In this document: positions 48,332-55,802 of the stretch, piece after piece
Layout of the letters: each line of letters begins with the position of its first letter
Position numbering within the stretch: the stretch's first letter is position 1
DNA from: a virus
Direction: 5' to 3' (one strand)
IMG/VR virus record: IMGVR_UViG_3300019886_000006
Location: 1 to 58,136 of that record
DNA length: 58,136 bases
Position numbers and translations under genes: made by a program
Notes under the pieces: generated by a model
What the model was told of the DNA's origin: nothing
Databases searched by the model: none
The model's input: only the letters and a program-made list of their open reading frames with translations

Positions 48332-48546
48332 AAAAAGGCGACAAAGTATTATTCTTAAAGGATAAAAACAATATATATTACTTCGTTCATGAACGCGGAG
48401 ATGGCACAGCTATTGTAATAAAAAATCCATTTACCTTTGGCACGTATGTTGAATGTATGTCTGACTTGATTCCTTATCCTACTACTAAATTAGAGTGTGC
48501 TATATACGGAGTTAATTATGAAAATATTATCATTAACTCTAAGTAA
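48322..48546 (+). CDS. GDxV-type protein with VIYG-like tag (copy 10)
   Basis: ATG 48322 (MELKKGDKVLFLKDKNNIYY) overlaps the SbcD stop; ATG 48313 three codons upstream is an alternative. The tag is the most diverged copy, TTKLECAIYGVNYENIIINSK. Its codons carry TACGGAGTT, with GGAG 6 nt before ATG 48518 of the SbcC-like gene. The tagged gene is placed between the two partners of one nuclease. Confidence 0.8.
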   Translation: MELKKGDKVLFLKDKNNIYYFVHERGDGTAIVIKNPFTFGTYVECMSDLIPYPTTKLECAIYGVNYENIIINSK

Positions 48547-50116
48547 TTTCGCTTCATATAAAGAACTGGGGTTCACTTTCAATGATAAAGGAGTAGCCCT
48601 TATCCACGGAGCTACAGGATCAGGTAAAAGTACCTTTATGGATGCGCCTCCTTGGATTCTTTTTGGCAAAACCTCTAAAGGCGGTAATGCCGATGAAGTT
48701 ATTAGTTGGAACGAGGAGCAAACAAAAGGGGTAATTAGACTCGAAATTAATGGAGTTATTAGAACAGTTACCAGAGAACGAGGTCCTAGATCAGACTTAT
48801 ATCTAGACAATGCTCCTCCAATACGAGGAGCTAATCTACAAGATACCCAGAATCTAATTAATCAATTATTAGGTTTCGATTACGATATGTATATGGCATC
48901 TGCTTATTACCATGAGTTCTCTCAAACAGCTCAATTCTTTACTACCACATCTAAGAATCGTCGCACTATTACGGAACAATTAGTAGACCTTTCATTACCT
49001 CTAAAGTTATCAGATAATATTAAAATAAACCTTAAATCTATTAAAACAGATCTAGTAAAGACTACTACAGAACAAATTAAGGCGTCCACCAAGTACTTTG
49101 CACTGCAAAGTACATTAAAAGAAGTATCACATCAGTTCGAATCATGGGGGTATCAGCAAACAACGAGGATAGGTGCAGTAAGTATTAGGGCATCTCAGTT
49201 CGATATTTCTAAAGCAGGTAGAATTAAAAATTTACAGAAACAAATCATCGATATAGGGTACGATCCTATCGCAGTTAATTATACTACTGAGGCACTAGAG
49301 GCGGATTTACCTCCTGAATTTGACCCTTGTGCTGCTTGTGGCACCCCTAAACATAGCAAAGAACGGCAAACTGCTTTAGAAGTGATTAAAGATATTAAAG
49401 AAGAGGCGAAACTTCATAAAATTAAAGGCAAAGAAATACAGGCCTTATTAAAGCAGCTCGAAGAGATTCAAGCCTCTACTAATCCTTACGAAGAACAGCT
49501 CAATGACTTAAATATTCAAACTAATCCACATACCAAGACTATAGTAACTCTCACTAATAACCTAAATCAAGCTGATAAAGACCTAAATCAAGCTGATAAT
49601 ACTATAATACAACTCAAGGACAGAGAACTTAACCTAGAGTTATTATCTGATGCTGTTACAACTCTGCGCAATGAACTAGTTAAAAACACTATAGAAAGTC
49701 TAGAATCCCAAACTAATACGCTATTACAAGAACATTTTGAAAATGAGATTCAAATCAACTTATCAGTTATCGAATCCGATAAATTAGAGGTCTTGATTAC
49801 AAAAGATAGTAATGAGGCCTCATATACTCAGCTTTCTAAAGGGCAAAGATCGATACTTAAGTTATGCTTCGGTACGGCGGTCATGAAAACAATATCTAAG
49901 CATAATAATCTAGATATAAAACAACTATTTTTCGATGAAAGTCTAGATGGTATGGATGATATTAATAAACTACGTTCTATACGATTATTCGAGACATTAG
50001 CATTAGAATATGATTCTATATATATAGTAGAGCATAGTTCTGAAGTTAAAGCCCGTATTGATCAAAAATACCTAGTTACGCTTAATAATGAAGAAAGCCA
50101 GATAAATAATGAGTAA
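48518..50116 (+). CDS. SbcC/gp46-like recombination ATPase
   Basis: I chose ATG 48518, served by the tag-borne GGAG. The 532-residue SMC-like ATPase has Walker A GATGSGKST (about residues 30-38), a central coiled coil with a CAACG (CxxC) zinc-hook-like motif, signature QLSKGQRSILKLCFG and Walker B LFFDESLDGMDD. It is short for Rad50/SbcC but normal for phage gp46 proteins. With SbcD it forms the end-processing nuclease. Its stop overlaps a micro-gene. Confidence 0.9.
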   Translation: MKILSLTLSNFASYKELGFTFNDKGVALIHGATGSGKSTFMDAPPWILFGKTSKGGNADEVISWNEEQTKGVIRLEINGVIRTVTRERGPRSDLYLDNAPPIRGANLQDTQNLINQLLGFDYDMYMASAYYHEFSQTAQFFTTTSKNRRTITEQLVDLSLPLKLSDNIKINLKSIKTDLVKTTTEQIKASTKYFALQSTLKEVSHQFESWGYQQTTRIGAVSIRASQFDISKAGRIKNLQKQIIDIGYDPIAVNYTTEALEADLPPEFDPCAACGTPKHSKERQTALEVIKDIKEEAKLHKIKGKEIQALLKQLEEIQASTNPYEEQLNDLNIQTNPHTKTIVTLTNNLNQADKDLNQADNTIIQLKDRELNLELLSDAVTTLRNELVKNTIESLESQTNTLLQEHFENEIQINLSVIESDKLEVLITKDSNEASYTQLSKGQRSILKLCFGTAVMKTISKHNNLDIKQLFFDESLDGMDDINKLRSIRLFETLALEYDSIYIVEHSSEVKARIDQKYLVTLNNEESQINNE

Positions 50117-50159
50117 ATATTTAACAAAATTAGAAATAGTTATTTATGGCATCTCTTAG
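50109..50159 (+). CDS. Stand-alone VIYG tag peptide, 16 aa (copy 11)
   Basis: ATG 50109 overlaps the SbcC stop. The whole product is MSKYLTKLEIVIYGIS, the tag with a four-residue lead-in and no barrel domain. Its Tyr-Gly codons contain ATG 50146, start of the HNH gene. This copy shows that the tag is maintained, or left behind, without the body, and argues that its nucleotide role (re-initiation) matters. Confidence 0.6.
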   Translation: MSKYLTKLEIVIYGIS

Positions 50160-50403
50160 TAAATTATACCCGACTAGAGAAATCAATAAAATAAGAGATG
50201 ATCTGATTTTTAAATATGGAAATCAATGTGCTATTTGTAAAAAACCAAGATCAGCATTCAAAAAAAATCTATCTGTTGATCATGATCATAAAACTAATAA
50301 AATCAGAGGCTTACTTTGTTTTAGATGTAATAAGTTCATTGTTGGAAGGCATACAATGATTACGGCTACACAGATTCTTGATTACTTAAAGAAATACGGA
50401 TGA
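50146..50403 (+). CDS. Endonuclease VII-like HNH protein, 85 aa
   Basis: ATG 50146 lies inside the VIYG tag. The protein has CAICKKPRSA, VDHDHKTNKIRGLLCFRCN and a helical end, the zinc-bound HNH pattern (CxxC, DHDH, CxxC) of recombination endonuclease VII. It would cut branched DNA during replication or packaging. It is shorter than T4 gp49 but of the size seen in many small phages. Confidence 0.85.
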   Translation: MASLSKLYPTREINKIRDDLIFKYGNQCAICKKPRSAFKKNLSVDHDHKTNKIRGLLCFRCNKFIVGRHTMITATQILDYLKKYG

Positions 50404-50404
50404 T

Positions 50405-50623
50405 ATGAAAATTAATATTAAAAGGTATAGAAATATTATAGATAATCATAACATAATTGTACCTGAATTTGCTAGCATACTTAGATCTCAGCTTTCTGAT
50501 AGTACACTTTTACATCGTTTTAAAGTAATTCGTTACCAATGCAAATATAAAGATAGACAATTAGATACTTTATTAGAATATATAAATGAATTAGAATTCA
50601 GACAATTAAAATACCGTTTGTGA
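50405..50623 (+). CDS. Hypothetical basic protein, 72 aa
   Basis: ATG 50405 lies 1 nt after the HNH stop. The protein is basic and helical (MKINIKRYRNIIDNHNIIVP, LHRFKVIRYQCKYKDRQLDT). It may be a nucleic-acid-binding accessory, but that is inferred from charge only. No family recognised. Confidence 0.55.
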   Translation: MKINIKRYRNIIDNHNIIVPEFASILRSQLSDSTLLHRFKVIRYQCKYKDRQLDTLLEYINELEFRQLKYRL

Positions 50624-50630
50624 GGAAAAA

Positions 50631-51326
50631 TTGAAAAAAGTTTATAATAAGATCCTGGTAATACCAGATGTACACTCTCCTTGGGCTAATATGGATGCCC
50701 TAAAACAAGCCCATAAATGGTCTAAAAAACATAAACCAGACCTAGTGATCTGTTTAGGAGACCTTACTGATCAAAAGATATGGTCGCGCTGGCCTAAAGA
50801 TACAGACGATGCTAGCCCAAGTGATGAATATATAGCTGCCGAGAAATGTCTTAAACAGATCCATAAAATGTTTCCTAAAATGATTATATTGAGAGGGAAT
50901 CACGATACTAGGATACTGTCTAAAGCAATTGAAGGCGGCATTCCAGCACAAATGTTTCGTGATGTAGATGAGGTATTTGGCTATAAAGGATGGGAATGGG
51001 TGCCTCAAAATGATAAACTAATGATAAAAACTATTAGAGGCCCGGTATTGTTTGTCCACGGTGATGAACAAGGAGGAACTGTAGCTCAAAAATCTAGGAT
51101 TCTTGGGGTTTCTGTAGTCCAAGGTCATACGCATAAAGTTAGTATTACCTATACTACTACTATGTCGGGCACTATATTTGGCGCTGAGATGGGGTGCATA
51201 ATGGACACAAAATCTAAGGCAGCTAAGTATGCTGCGGCTAACCCAGTTGGCTCTAGTGTAGGCTTCGGAGTTATAAAGTTTGGGGTGCCATACTTTATTG
51301 ACTATCGTAAAGGCGGTAAAGTCTAA
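50631..51326 (+). CDS. Calcineurin-like metallophosphoesterase, 231 aa
   Basis: The start is TTG 50631 with GAGGAAAAA ahead. Metal motifs are LVIPDVHSP, ICLGDLTD, LRGNHDTR, FVHGDE and VQGHTHK. It is a second phosphoesterase distinct from the SbcD-like protein: it is shorter and has no capping domain. Such phage enzymes may act as a nuclease or on nucleotides; the substrate is unknown. Confidence 0.85.
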   Translation: MKKVYNKILVIPDVHSPWANMDALKQAHKWSKKHKPDLVICLGDLTDQKIWSRWPKDTDDASPSDEYIAAEKCLKQIHKMFPKMIILRGNHDTRILSKAIEGGIPAQMFRDVDEVFGYKGWEWVPQNDKLMIKTIRGPVLFVHGDEQGGTVAQKSRILGVSVVQGHTHKVSITYTTTMSGTIFGAEMGCIMDTKSKAAKYAAANPVGSSVGFGVIKFGVPYFIDYRKGGKV

Positions 51327-51339
51327 TAATGAGACTATT

Positions 51340-51368
51340 TTGACAATTTATTATTAGTCTGTAATAAT
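51340..51368 (+). promoter_or_regulatory. Sigma70-type promoter TTGACA-N17-AATAAT, leaderless spacing
   Basis: TTGACA 51340-51345 is perfect and AATAAT 51363-51368 matches 5/6. The 17-nt spacer is optimal, and ATG 51375 follows the -10 box by 6 nt with no ribosome-binding sequence. It lies between a metallophosphoesterase and the lytic transglycosylase gene. Confidence 0.6.
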
Positions 51369-51374
51369 AGTCCT

Positions 51375-51779
51375 ATGATTACTCAATTAGGGCTATATTT
51401 TCTTCTAACAAGTTCTCAATTTAATCTACCTATAGGTCTTCTTGATTCGATTTGTTACACAGAGTCTACATACAATACTCGCGCTATCCATTTAGATGAC
51501 GGGGGAGAACCAAGCCTAGGTATATGCCAAGTCCACTATAGTACTGCAAAATGGCTTGGTTTTAAAGGTACCCCTACTCAACTAATGAATCCAAAAACAA
51601 ATATTTATTACGCCGGGGCTTATCTCGCAAAGCAGTTAGAACGATATGATGATAATACCGTGAAAGCCGTTATAGCTTATAATTACGGTCATGTGCCTAA
51701 AAACTTGACTAGTACAAAATATCAAGTTAAAGTATTTAAAGTATGGAACAAAACACATTTAAACCCGGCGACAAAGTGA
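51375..51779 (+). CDS. Lytic transglycosylase (SLT-type endolysin candidate)
   Basis: The 134-residue protein has the catalytic Glu30 in SICYTESTYNTRA, then EPSLGICQVHYSTAKWLGF and IAYNYGHVPKN, the ES, G-x-x-Q and AYN-type motifs of lysozyme-like transglycosylases. No signal peptide is clear; the N-terminus is mildly hydrophobic. It could be the lysis enzyme, although it lies 13 kb from the holin-like gene. Its end overlaps the next gene by 37 nt in another frame. Confidence 0.85.
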   Translation: MITQLGLYFLLTSSQFNLPIGLLDSICYTESTYNTRAIHLDDGGEPSLGICQVHYSTAKWLGFKGTPTQLMNPKTNIYYAGAYLAKQLERYDDNTVKAVIAYNYGHVPKNLTSTKYQVKVFKVWNKTHLNPATK

Positions 51780-51958
51780 TATGCATTAGCCCTCTTAGTG
51801 AGAATAATATATTAGGGTTAATGTTCTTAAAAGAGGAAGAAATCGTATCTATAAAACATGACATAGTATTTACTATGTCCGGCAGTTGGGGGTCTTATTT
51901 TAGATTCGTTAAACTTCCTCTAACTAAACTAGAAAAGGTTATTTATGGAGTACCGTAA
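51743..51958 (+). CDS. GDxV-type protein with VIYG tag (copy 12)
   Basis: ATG 51743 lies inside the transglycosylase gene; the first dozen codons (MEQNTFKPGDKVICISP) are read out of frame with it. The end is LTKLEKVIYGVP. TTATGGAGTACCGTA places GGAG 7 nt before ATG 51958. The long overlap shows how the family N-terminus can be superimposed on a host gene end. Confidence 0.75.
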   Translation: MEQNTFKPGDKVICISPLSENNILGLMFLKEEEIVSIKHDIVFTMSGSWGSYFRFVKLPLTKLEKVIYGVP

Positions 51959-52521
51959 TGTTTAAAAATGGTCAATTAGTAATATGTATAAATAGTTCAG
52001 GGTCTATTCATATAGCCCAAGGAGAAACTTATCGTGTTTCTTATGATTCTGGGAAAGAGATTTGTTTACAAGGAATTCCAGGTTATTATAATAGCTATGC
52101 TTTCAAACTTTATGAGCCAATTTGTAAACCGTCGATTCATATCGATAACCACGTAGATGAACAGCCAAAAACCACACCTTTTATGACATTGCCTACAGAC
52201 TCTAAAGAACGTAAAGACTACCCTATTTTAAATGGTTGTATTCGTTACTTTCCTGCTGCATTAGCAGGAGTAGCACTTATCAGTAAAAAAGGCAATGATA
52301 AACATAATCCCGGCCAAGAACTGCATCATGCGCGTAGTAAATCTATGGACCATGGTGATTGTATTATGCGACATTTAATCGATGTACAAGACTTGTTATC
52401 ATCTAATAATAAAACAGAGATATTAGAAGAAGTAAGCCAACTTGCATGGCGAGTACTGGCTTATTCACAAGAATTACACGAATATTTCGGGGCACCTTTA
52501 GCTCCAGGAGCTAAGAAATGA
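51958..52521 (+). CDS. dATP/dGTP diphosphohydrolase-like protein (DUF5664-type) with GDxV-like N-terminus
   Basis: Residues 1-58 (MFKNGQLVICINSSGSIHIA, QGETYRVSYDSGKEICLQG) resemble the small GDxV proteins. Residues 80-187 match DUF5664: YPILNGCIRYFPAALAGVAL, ISKKGNDKHNPGQELHHARS, MDHGDCIMRHLIDVQDL, VSQLAWRVLAYSQEL. Members are thought to dephosphorylate dNTPs, and a relative (MazZ) serves 2-aminoadenine phages. The family match is from memory. It appears to be a fusion with a tag-family barrel. Confidence 0.75.
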   Translation: MFKNGQLVICINSSGSIHIAQGETYRVSYDSGKEICLQGIPGYYNSYAFKLYEPICKPSIHIDNHVDEQPKTTPFMTLPTDSKERKDYPILNGCIRYFPAALAGVALISKKGNDKHNPGQELHHARSKSMDHGDCIMRHLIDVQDLLSSNNKTEILEEVSQLAWRVLAYSQELHEYFGAPLAPGAKK

Positions 52522-52895
52522 TAATTATTAAGAGTGAATTCCCGATTCCGATAGACGTAGATGGTACTTTGGTTTTAGAGGCCAATGCTGAAAACAGAGC
52601 ATTAGGTCTAAAAGTCATATCTGTTAAAGACCCCCTAACAGGCGGCATGTTGACTATGTGCGCACATGAGCCAAATATAAGACTTATTAAAGAAGAACAT
52701 AGCAGAGGCTCGTATCTAATGGTATGGAGTAGGGGCGGGTACGCCTGGGCCGCAGCGGTAGTAGTAGCCTTGAATTTACAAGATATAGTAAACGAAGTTA
52801 TGACCAAGCCTCATGTTTATATAGATGATGTAGACGTAAAAGAATGGATGCCATCACGCGTGTATTTACCGCCTAACTCTAGGTATAAGAAATGA
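52518..52895 (+). CDS. HAD-like phosphatase, 125 aa
   Basis: The start is ATG 52518, overlapping the previous TGA (ATGA). The active-site loop IDVDGTLVL (Asp13, Asp15) is followed by LMVWSRGGYAWAA (motif II Ser) and the later HVYIDDVDVKEWM acidic motif. The lysine motif III is less clear. It is a short, cap-less HAD enzyme, possibly a nucleotide or polynucleotide phosphatase. It follows the dNTP enzyme and may act with it. Confidence 0.75.
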   Translation: MIIIKSEFPIPIDVDGTLVLEANAENRALGLKVISVKDPLTGGMLTMCAHEPNIRLIKEEHSRGSYLMVWSRGGYAWAAAVVVALNLQDIVNEVMTKPHVYIDDVDVKEWMPSRVYLPPNSRYKK

Positions 52896-53089
52896 TTAAC
52901 ACTATTGTATGGTGCTTAATTACAGTTACTCTTCAAGGATCTAAAGAAGAGACCGCAGTTCAAGGCAAAATCATTAAAGTTACAGATGAGAATTATTTCG
53001 TGGATTTTTCACAATATGCTAGACAACAAAGGTATGAAGGTGTATATTACTATTATGAAGTTCCTAAATATCAATGTATAAAGGAGTAA
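52892..53089 (+). CDS. Small beta-rich protein, 65 aa
   Basis: ATG 52892 overlaps the previous stop. The protein has a mildly hydrophobic start (MINTIVWCLITVTLQGSKEE) followed by IKVTDENYFVDFSQYAR and a Tyr-rich end (GVYYYYEVPKYQCIKE), so a short barrel with bound surface is possible. No family recognised. Confidence 0.55.
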   Translation: MINTIVWCLITVTLQGSKEETAVQGKIIKVTDENYFVDFSQYARQQRYEGVYYYYEVPKYQCIKE

Positions 53090-53091
53090 TT

Positions 53092-53241
53092 ATGGTTATT
53101 TTATTCGCGGTGTTAACAACTCTTATGGCATACTTTACAGTTAATCATGTAGCAAATGCTCGTTATGTTAATGCCGCTTTTAGTTTTATGTTATTTACAT
53201 TCGATGCTGTTATTTTGGCAGGACTATTAACCAATGGCTAA
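53092..53241 (+). CDS. Two-helix membrane peptide, 49 aa
   Basis: AAAGGAGTAATT precedes ATG 53092. The product (MVILFAVLTTLMAYFTVNHV, then NAAFSFMLFTFDAVILAGLL) has two hydrophobic helices. Its TAA overlaps the next gene's second codon. Strong ribosome-binding sequence and position support it. Function unknown. Confidence 0.6.
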   Translation: MVILFAVLTTLMAYFTVNHVANARYVNAAFSFMLFTFDAVILAGLLTNG

Positions 53242-53446
53242 TGAAGATGATGTACTAGCTGAATTCATAAAAAAAGCTCAAATTCTAGCAGTAAATGTAA
53301 AACGTAATATCCAAAAAAATAATAGCCTTATTGATGATAAGACTGTTTTAGCTCTAAATGAATATATATTTGCTGCTAATGCAGCTGTAGATCTAATATC
53401 TATGACCGAAACTTTAGATGATAATAAGAAACGAGCAATTAACTAA
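53234..53446 (+). CDS. Helical hypothetical protein, 70 aa
   Basis: ATG 53234 overlaps the end of the membrane peptide gene. The protein is helical and charged (DDVLAEFIKKAQILAVNVKR, VLALNEYIFAANAAVDLIS). No family recognised. It precedes the ssDNA-binding candidate. Confidence 0.6.
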   Translation: MANEDDVLAEFIKKAQILAVNVKRNIQKNNSLIDDKTVLALNEYIFAANAAVDLISMTETLDDNKKRAIN

Positions 53447-53459
53447 TCCAGGAGGATTA

Positions 53460-53972
53460 ATGGCCTTTCAAAAAGTACGAGTACTAGAAGCAGATGTTAC
53501 CTATAGTCTAGGTAAACTTAATAAAACAGGTAAAACTGATCCGAAATCAATCGAAGGTTATTACCTAGGTAAACGCAATGTAGAGACGCCGTTAGGCGAG
53601 TCGACACTACATTATTTCGAGACTCAGTCAGGGGTTACTGCTGTTTGGGGTACTACTAAACTCAATAGTGGTCTAACACAAGTAAAACTAGGAAATATGA
53701 CTAGAGTTGAGTTCGTAGGTATAGGCAAACCTAGCAAAGGCAAACAAGGAGCACGTTTATTTGAAATCCAACAAGATCCAGATAACTCAATCGAAGTATT
53801 GGCCTTAGGTGATTCTCCAGTAGGAGATGTAGAAGATCCAGTAGGAGATGTAGAAGATCCAGTAGGAGATGTAGAAGATGAAGAAGAACAAGTTCAAATC
53901 GCAGCATTAGCCGCAGCTGAACGTAGAGCGTCTGTAATTGCTCAATTAAAAGCTAAGAGTGCTAAGAAGTAA
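53460..53972 (+). CDS. Candidate ssDNA-binding protein with acidic repeat tail
   Basis: I chose ATG 53460 because CCAGGAGGATTA stands ahead of it; an earlier in-frame ATG overlaps the previous gene. Residues 1-115 look like an OB fold (YYLGKRNVETPLGESTLHYF, SGVTAVWGTTKLNSGL, GNMTRVEFVGIGKPSKGKQG). Three perfect PVGDVED repeats follow, then an Ala/Glu/Lys tail. OB fold plus acidic tail, beside a primase-helicase, fits a phage SSB. The repeat DNA is a 21-bp unit at about 53816-53878. Confidence 0.65.
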   Translation: MAFQKVRVLEADVTYSLGKLNKTGKTDPKSIEGYYLGKRNVETPLGESTLHYFETQSGVTAVWGTTKLNSGLTQVKLGNMTRVEFVGIGKPSKGKQGARLFEIQQDPDNSIEVLALGDSPVGDVEDPVGDVEDPVGDVEDEEEQVQIAALAAAERRASVIAQLKAKSAKK

Positions 53973-53990
53973 TTAATCTCCGGAGGCTAT

Positions 53991-55799
53991 TTGAATATTT
54001 TTAGATTGATAGCCCCTAAATGGGCCCTTAGTAAGGGCCTTATTACAAAGCAGGTTTTAGAGGGCCAGTATTCTGATGCTGACCTTCAGACTTATAATGC
54101 CCAAGGCTATAATATATATTTCTTACCTAATAAACCTAGTGAATATATCTCCACTAAGATAGTGAATGGAACTGATATAGATGTATTCGATTGGGTATTT
54201 GTTGATTGTGATCTTAAAGACGGGTTCTACCCGAGTAAAGATGCTTTTATTGAAACTATATTGGCATCTGATTTACTTCCTACTAAAATCATAGACTCAG
54301 GTAATGGGGTACACGTATATTGGCGGGTATCCAATCTAGATGCTATGTCTTACCTACGATTTCAACGCCGTTTAACTAGATTGTTCAAAACAGATGAGGC
54401 TGTAGGTAAGTTATTTCAACTAATGAGATACCCTGGCACTGTCAATACTAAATACCTAGAAAAGTTAGTACCATGTGAACTGGTAGCCGAAGCTGATATG
54501 ACTTATACAGCTGAAGAATTTGATAAGTTACTCCCAAGTATAACAATGTCTGACGAGAAGTTTTGTCAAAATCATTATAATCAAACACACAATATAAACG
54601 AGATAGTTATTAGTCCCGAAATCCCTACAAAATTTGGCAAATTATTGAAACAAAATGCTGAAGCTAAAGAGATATGGACAGAGCCGTTATCAGACAGATC
54701 TAAAGGAGACTTCAGATTAGGACATTTAATGTTCGCTAATGGCTTTACTAAAGATGAAGCCATGAGTGTATTGGTTCAATCCGCTAAGGCATTACAACGT
54801 TCTCCGATTTATAGAGTAACCTACGCCCATAATATAGTAGAAAAGATATGGACATTTGAAGACTTACCCGAAACTGATAAAGCTCATTCTAGTGTTAAAG
54901 AGATACTTCAAAGATCAGGATCAAATATTAAAGGAGAACGCCTTCCTTGCTGGAAGTGGATAGACGATACTGAAGCCGGATTCCGGGTAGGGCAAGTAAT
55001 GGGGCTTGTAGGAGGTTCTGGAGTAGGTAAGACTACAATGGCTTTGAATATATTTCTCGGATTTGTAGAGTCTAACCCAGAATTAACTCACTTTTTTGTA
55101 CCATTAGAACAGCCAGATAGAGAAATAGCACAAAGATGGGCAACTATGTGTGGTGATAAAACACATTTACACGATAAAGTACAAGTACTTAGCAATTATA
55201 ATAATGAAGGTAAATTTAGAGATTTAAGTCTAGAAGATATTAAAAATAATATCTTAGAATTCACAAATAAAACAGGCAAACAAGTAGGGTGTGTAGTAAT
55301 CGATCATATAGGCGTGTTAAAGAACGAAAATAAACTAGGACAAGATGAGGGAGTTAAAGGTATTTCTAAAGCAATGAAAGGATTTGCTGAAGAAACCAAG
55401 ACATTTCTAATTATGCAATCTCAGACATCTAGAGAAAAAGCTGGTATAGGCGATTTAGAGCTGAATAAAGATGCAGCATTTGGCACCAGTGTGTTTGAAA
55501 ACTTCGTAGATTTTTTAACTACTATATGGCAGCCTGTGAAAAGAGTATATGATCTAGGCGCCCCTACAGTTATAGCATATAAGTTCTGCAAAATTAGAAC
55601 TAAGAATCAACTCATAGATGTATTAAAAGAAGACAAGCCCTACTCGGTGTTTTTTGACCCTCAAACCCAGCTTATTAGAGAACTAACTGAAGCCGAAGAA
55701 AAAGGACTAGGATATTGGGTGTCTCATGCTACTAATAAACGTAAGCAAGATAGAAAAACAGAAGTTGTTAATTACAACTCTATTAAGTGGTCTAAGTAG
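53991..55799 (+). CDS. Bifunctional primase-helicase (AEP-like + DnaB-like)
   Basis: The start is TTG 53991, with CGGAGG 4 nt ahead. The N-terminal third has primase-polymerase motifs: WVFVDCDLKDG (about residues 66-76) and KIIDSGNGVHVYWRV (about 99-113). The C-terminal half is a DnaB/RecA-like motor: Walker A GGSGVGKTT (about 340-348), VVIDHIGVL and FLIMQSQTSREKAG. It would unwind DNA and prime synthesis at the replication fork. The polymerase gene follows 3 nt later. Confidence 0.9.
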   Translation: MNIFRLIAPKWALSKGLITKQVLEGQYSDADLQTYNAQGYNIYFLPNKPSEYISTKIVNGTDIDVFDWVFVDCDLKDGFYPSKDAFIETILASDLLPTKIIDSGNGVHVYWRVSNLDAMSYLRFQRRLTRLFKTDEAVGKLFQLMRYPGTVNTKYLEKLVPCELVAEADMTYTAEEFDKLLPSITMSDEKFCQNHYNQTHNINEIVISPEIPTKFGKLLKQNAEAKEIWTEPLSDRSKGDFRLGHLMFANGFTKDEAMSVLVQSAKALQRSPIYRVTYAHNIVEKIWTFEDLPETDKAHSSVKEILQRSGSNIKGERLPCWKWIDDTEAGFRVGQVMGLVGGSGVGKTTMALNIFLGFVESNPELTHFFVPLEQPDREIAQRWATMCGDKTHLHDKVQVLSNYNNEGKFRDLSLEDIKNNILEFTNKTGKQVGCVVIDHIGVLKNENKLGQDEGVKGISKAMKGFAEETKTFLIMQSQTSREKAGIGDLELNKDAAFGTSVFENFVDFLTTIWQPVKRVYDLGAPTVIAYKFCKIRTKNQLIDVLKEDKPYSVFFDPQTQLIRELTEAEEKGLGYWVSHATNKRKQDRKTEVVNYNSIKWSK

Positions 55800-55802
55800 T
55801 TT

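Noticed and set aside
49714-49726. TAATACGCTATTA inside the SbcC-like gene as a fifth phage promoter
   Set aside because: It lacks the CC before and the full TATATTAA after the core, and lies in the middle of a coding region; uncertain at best.
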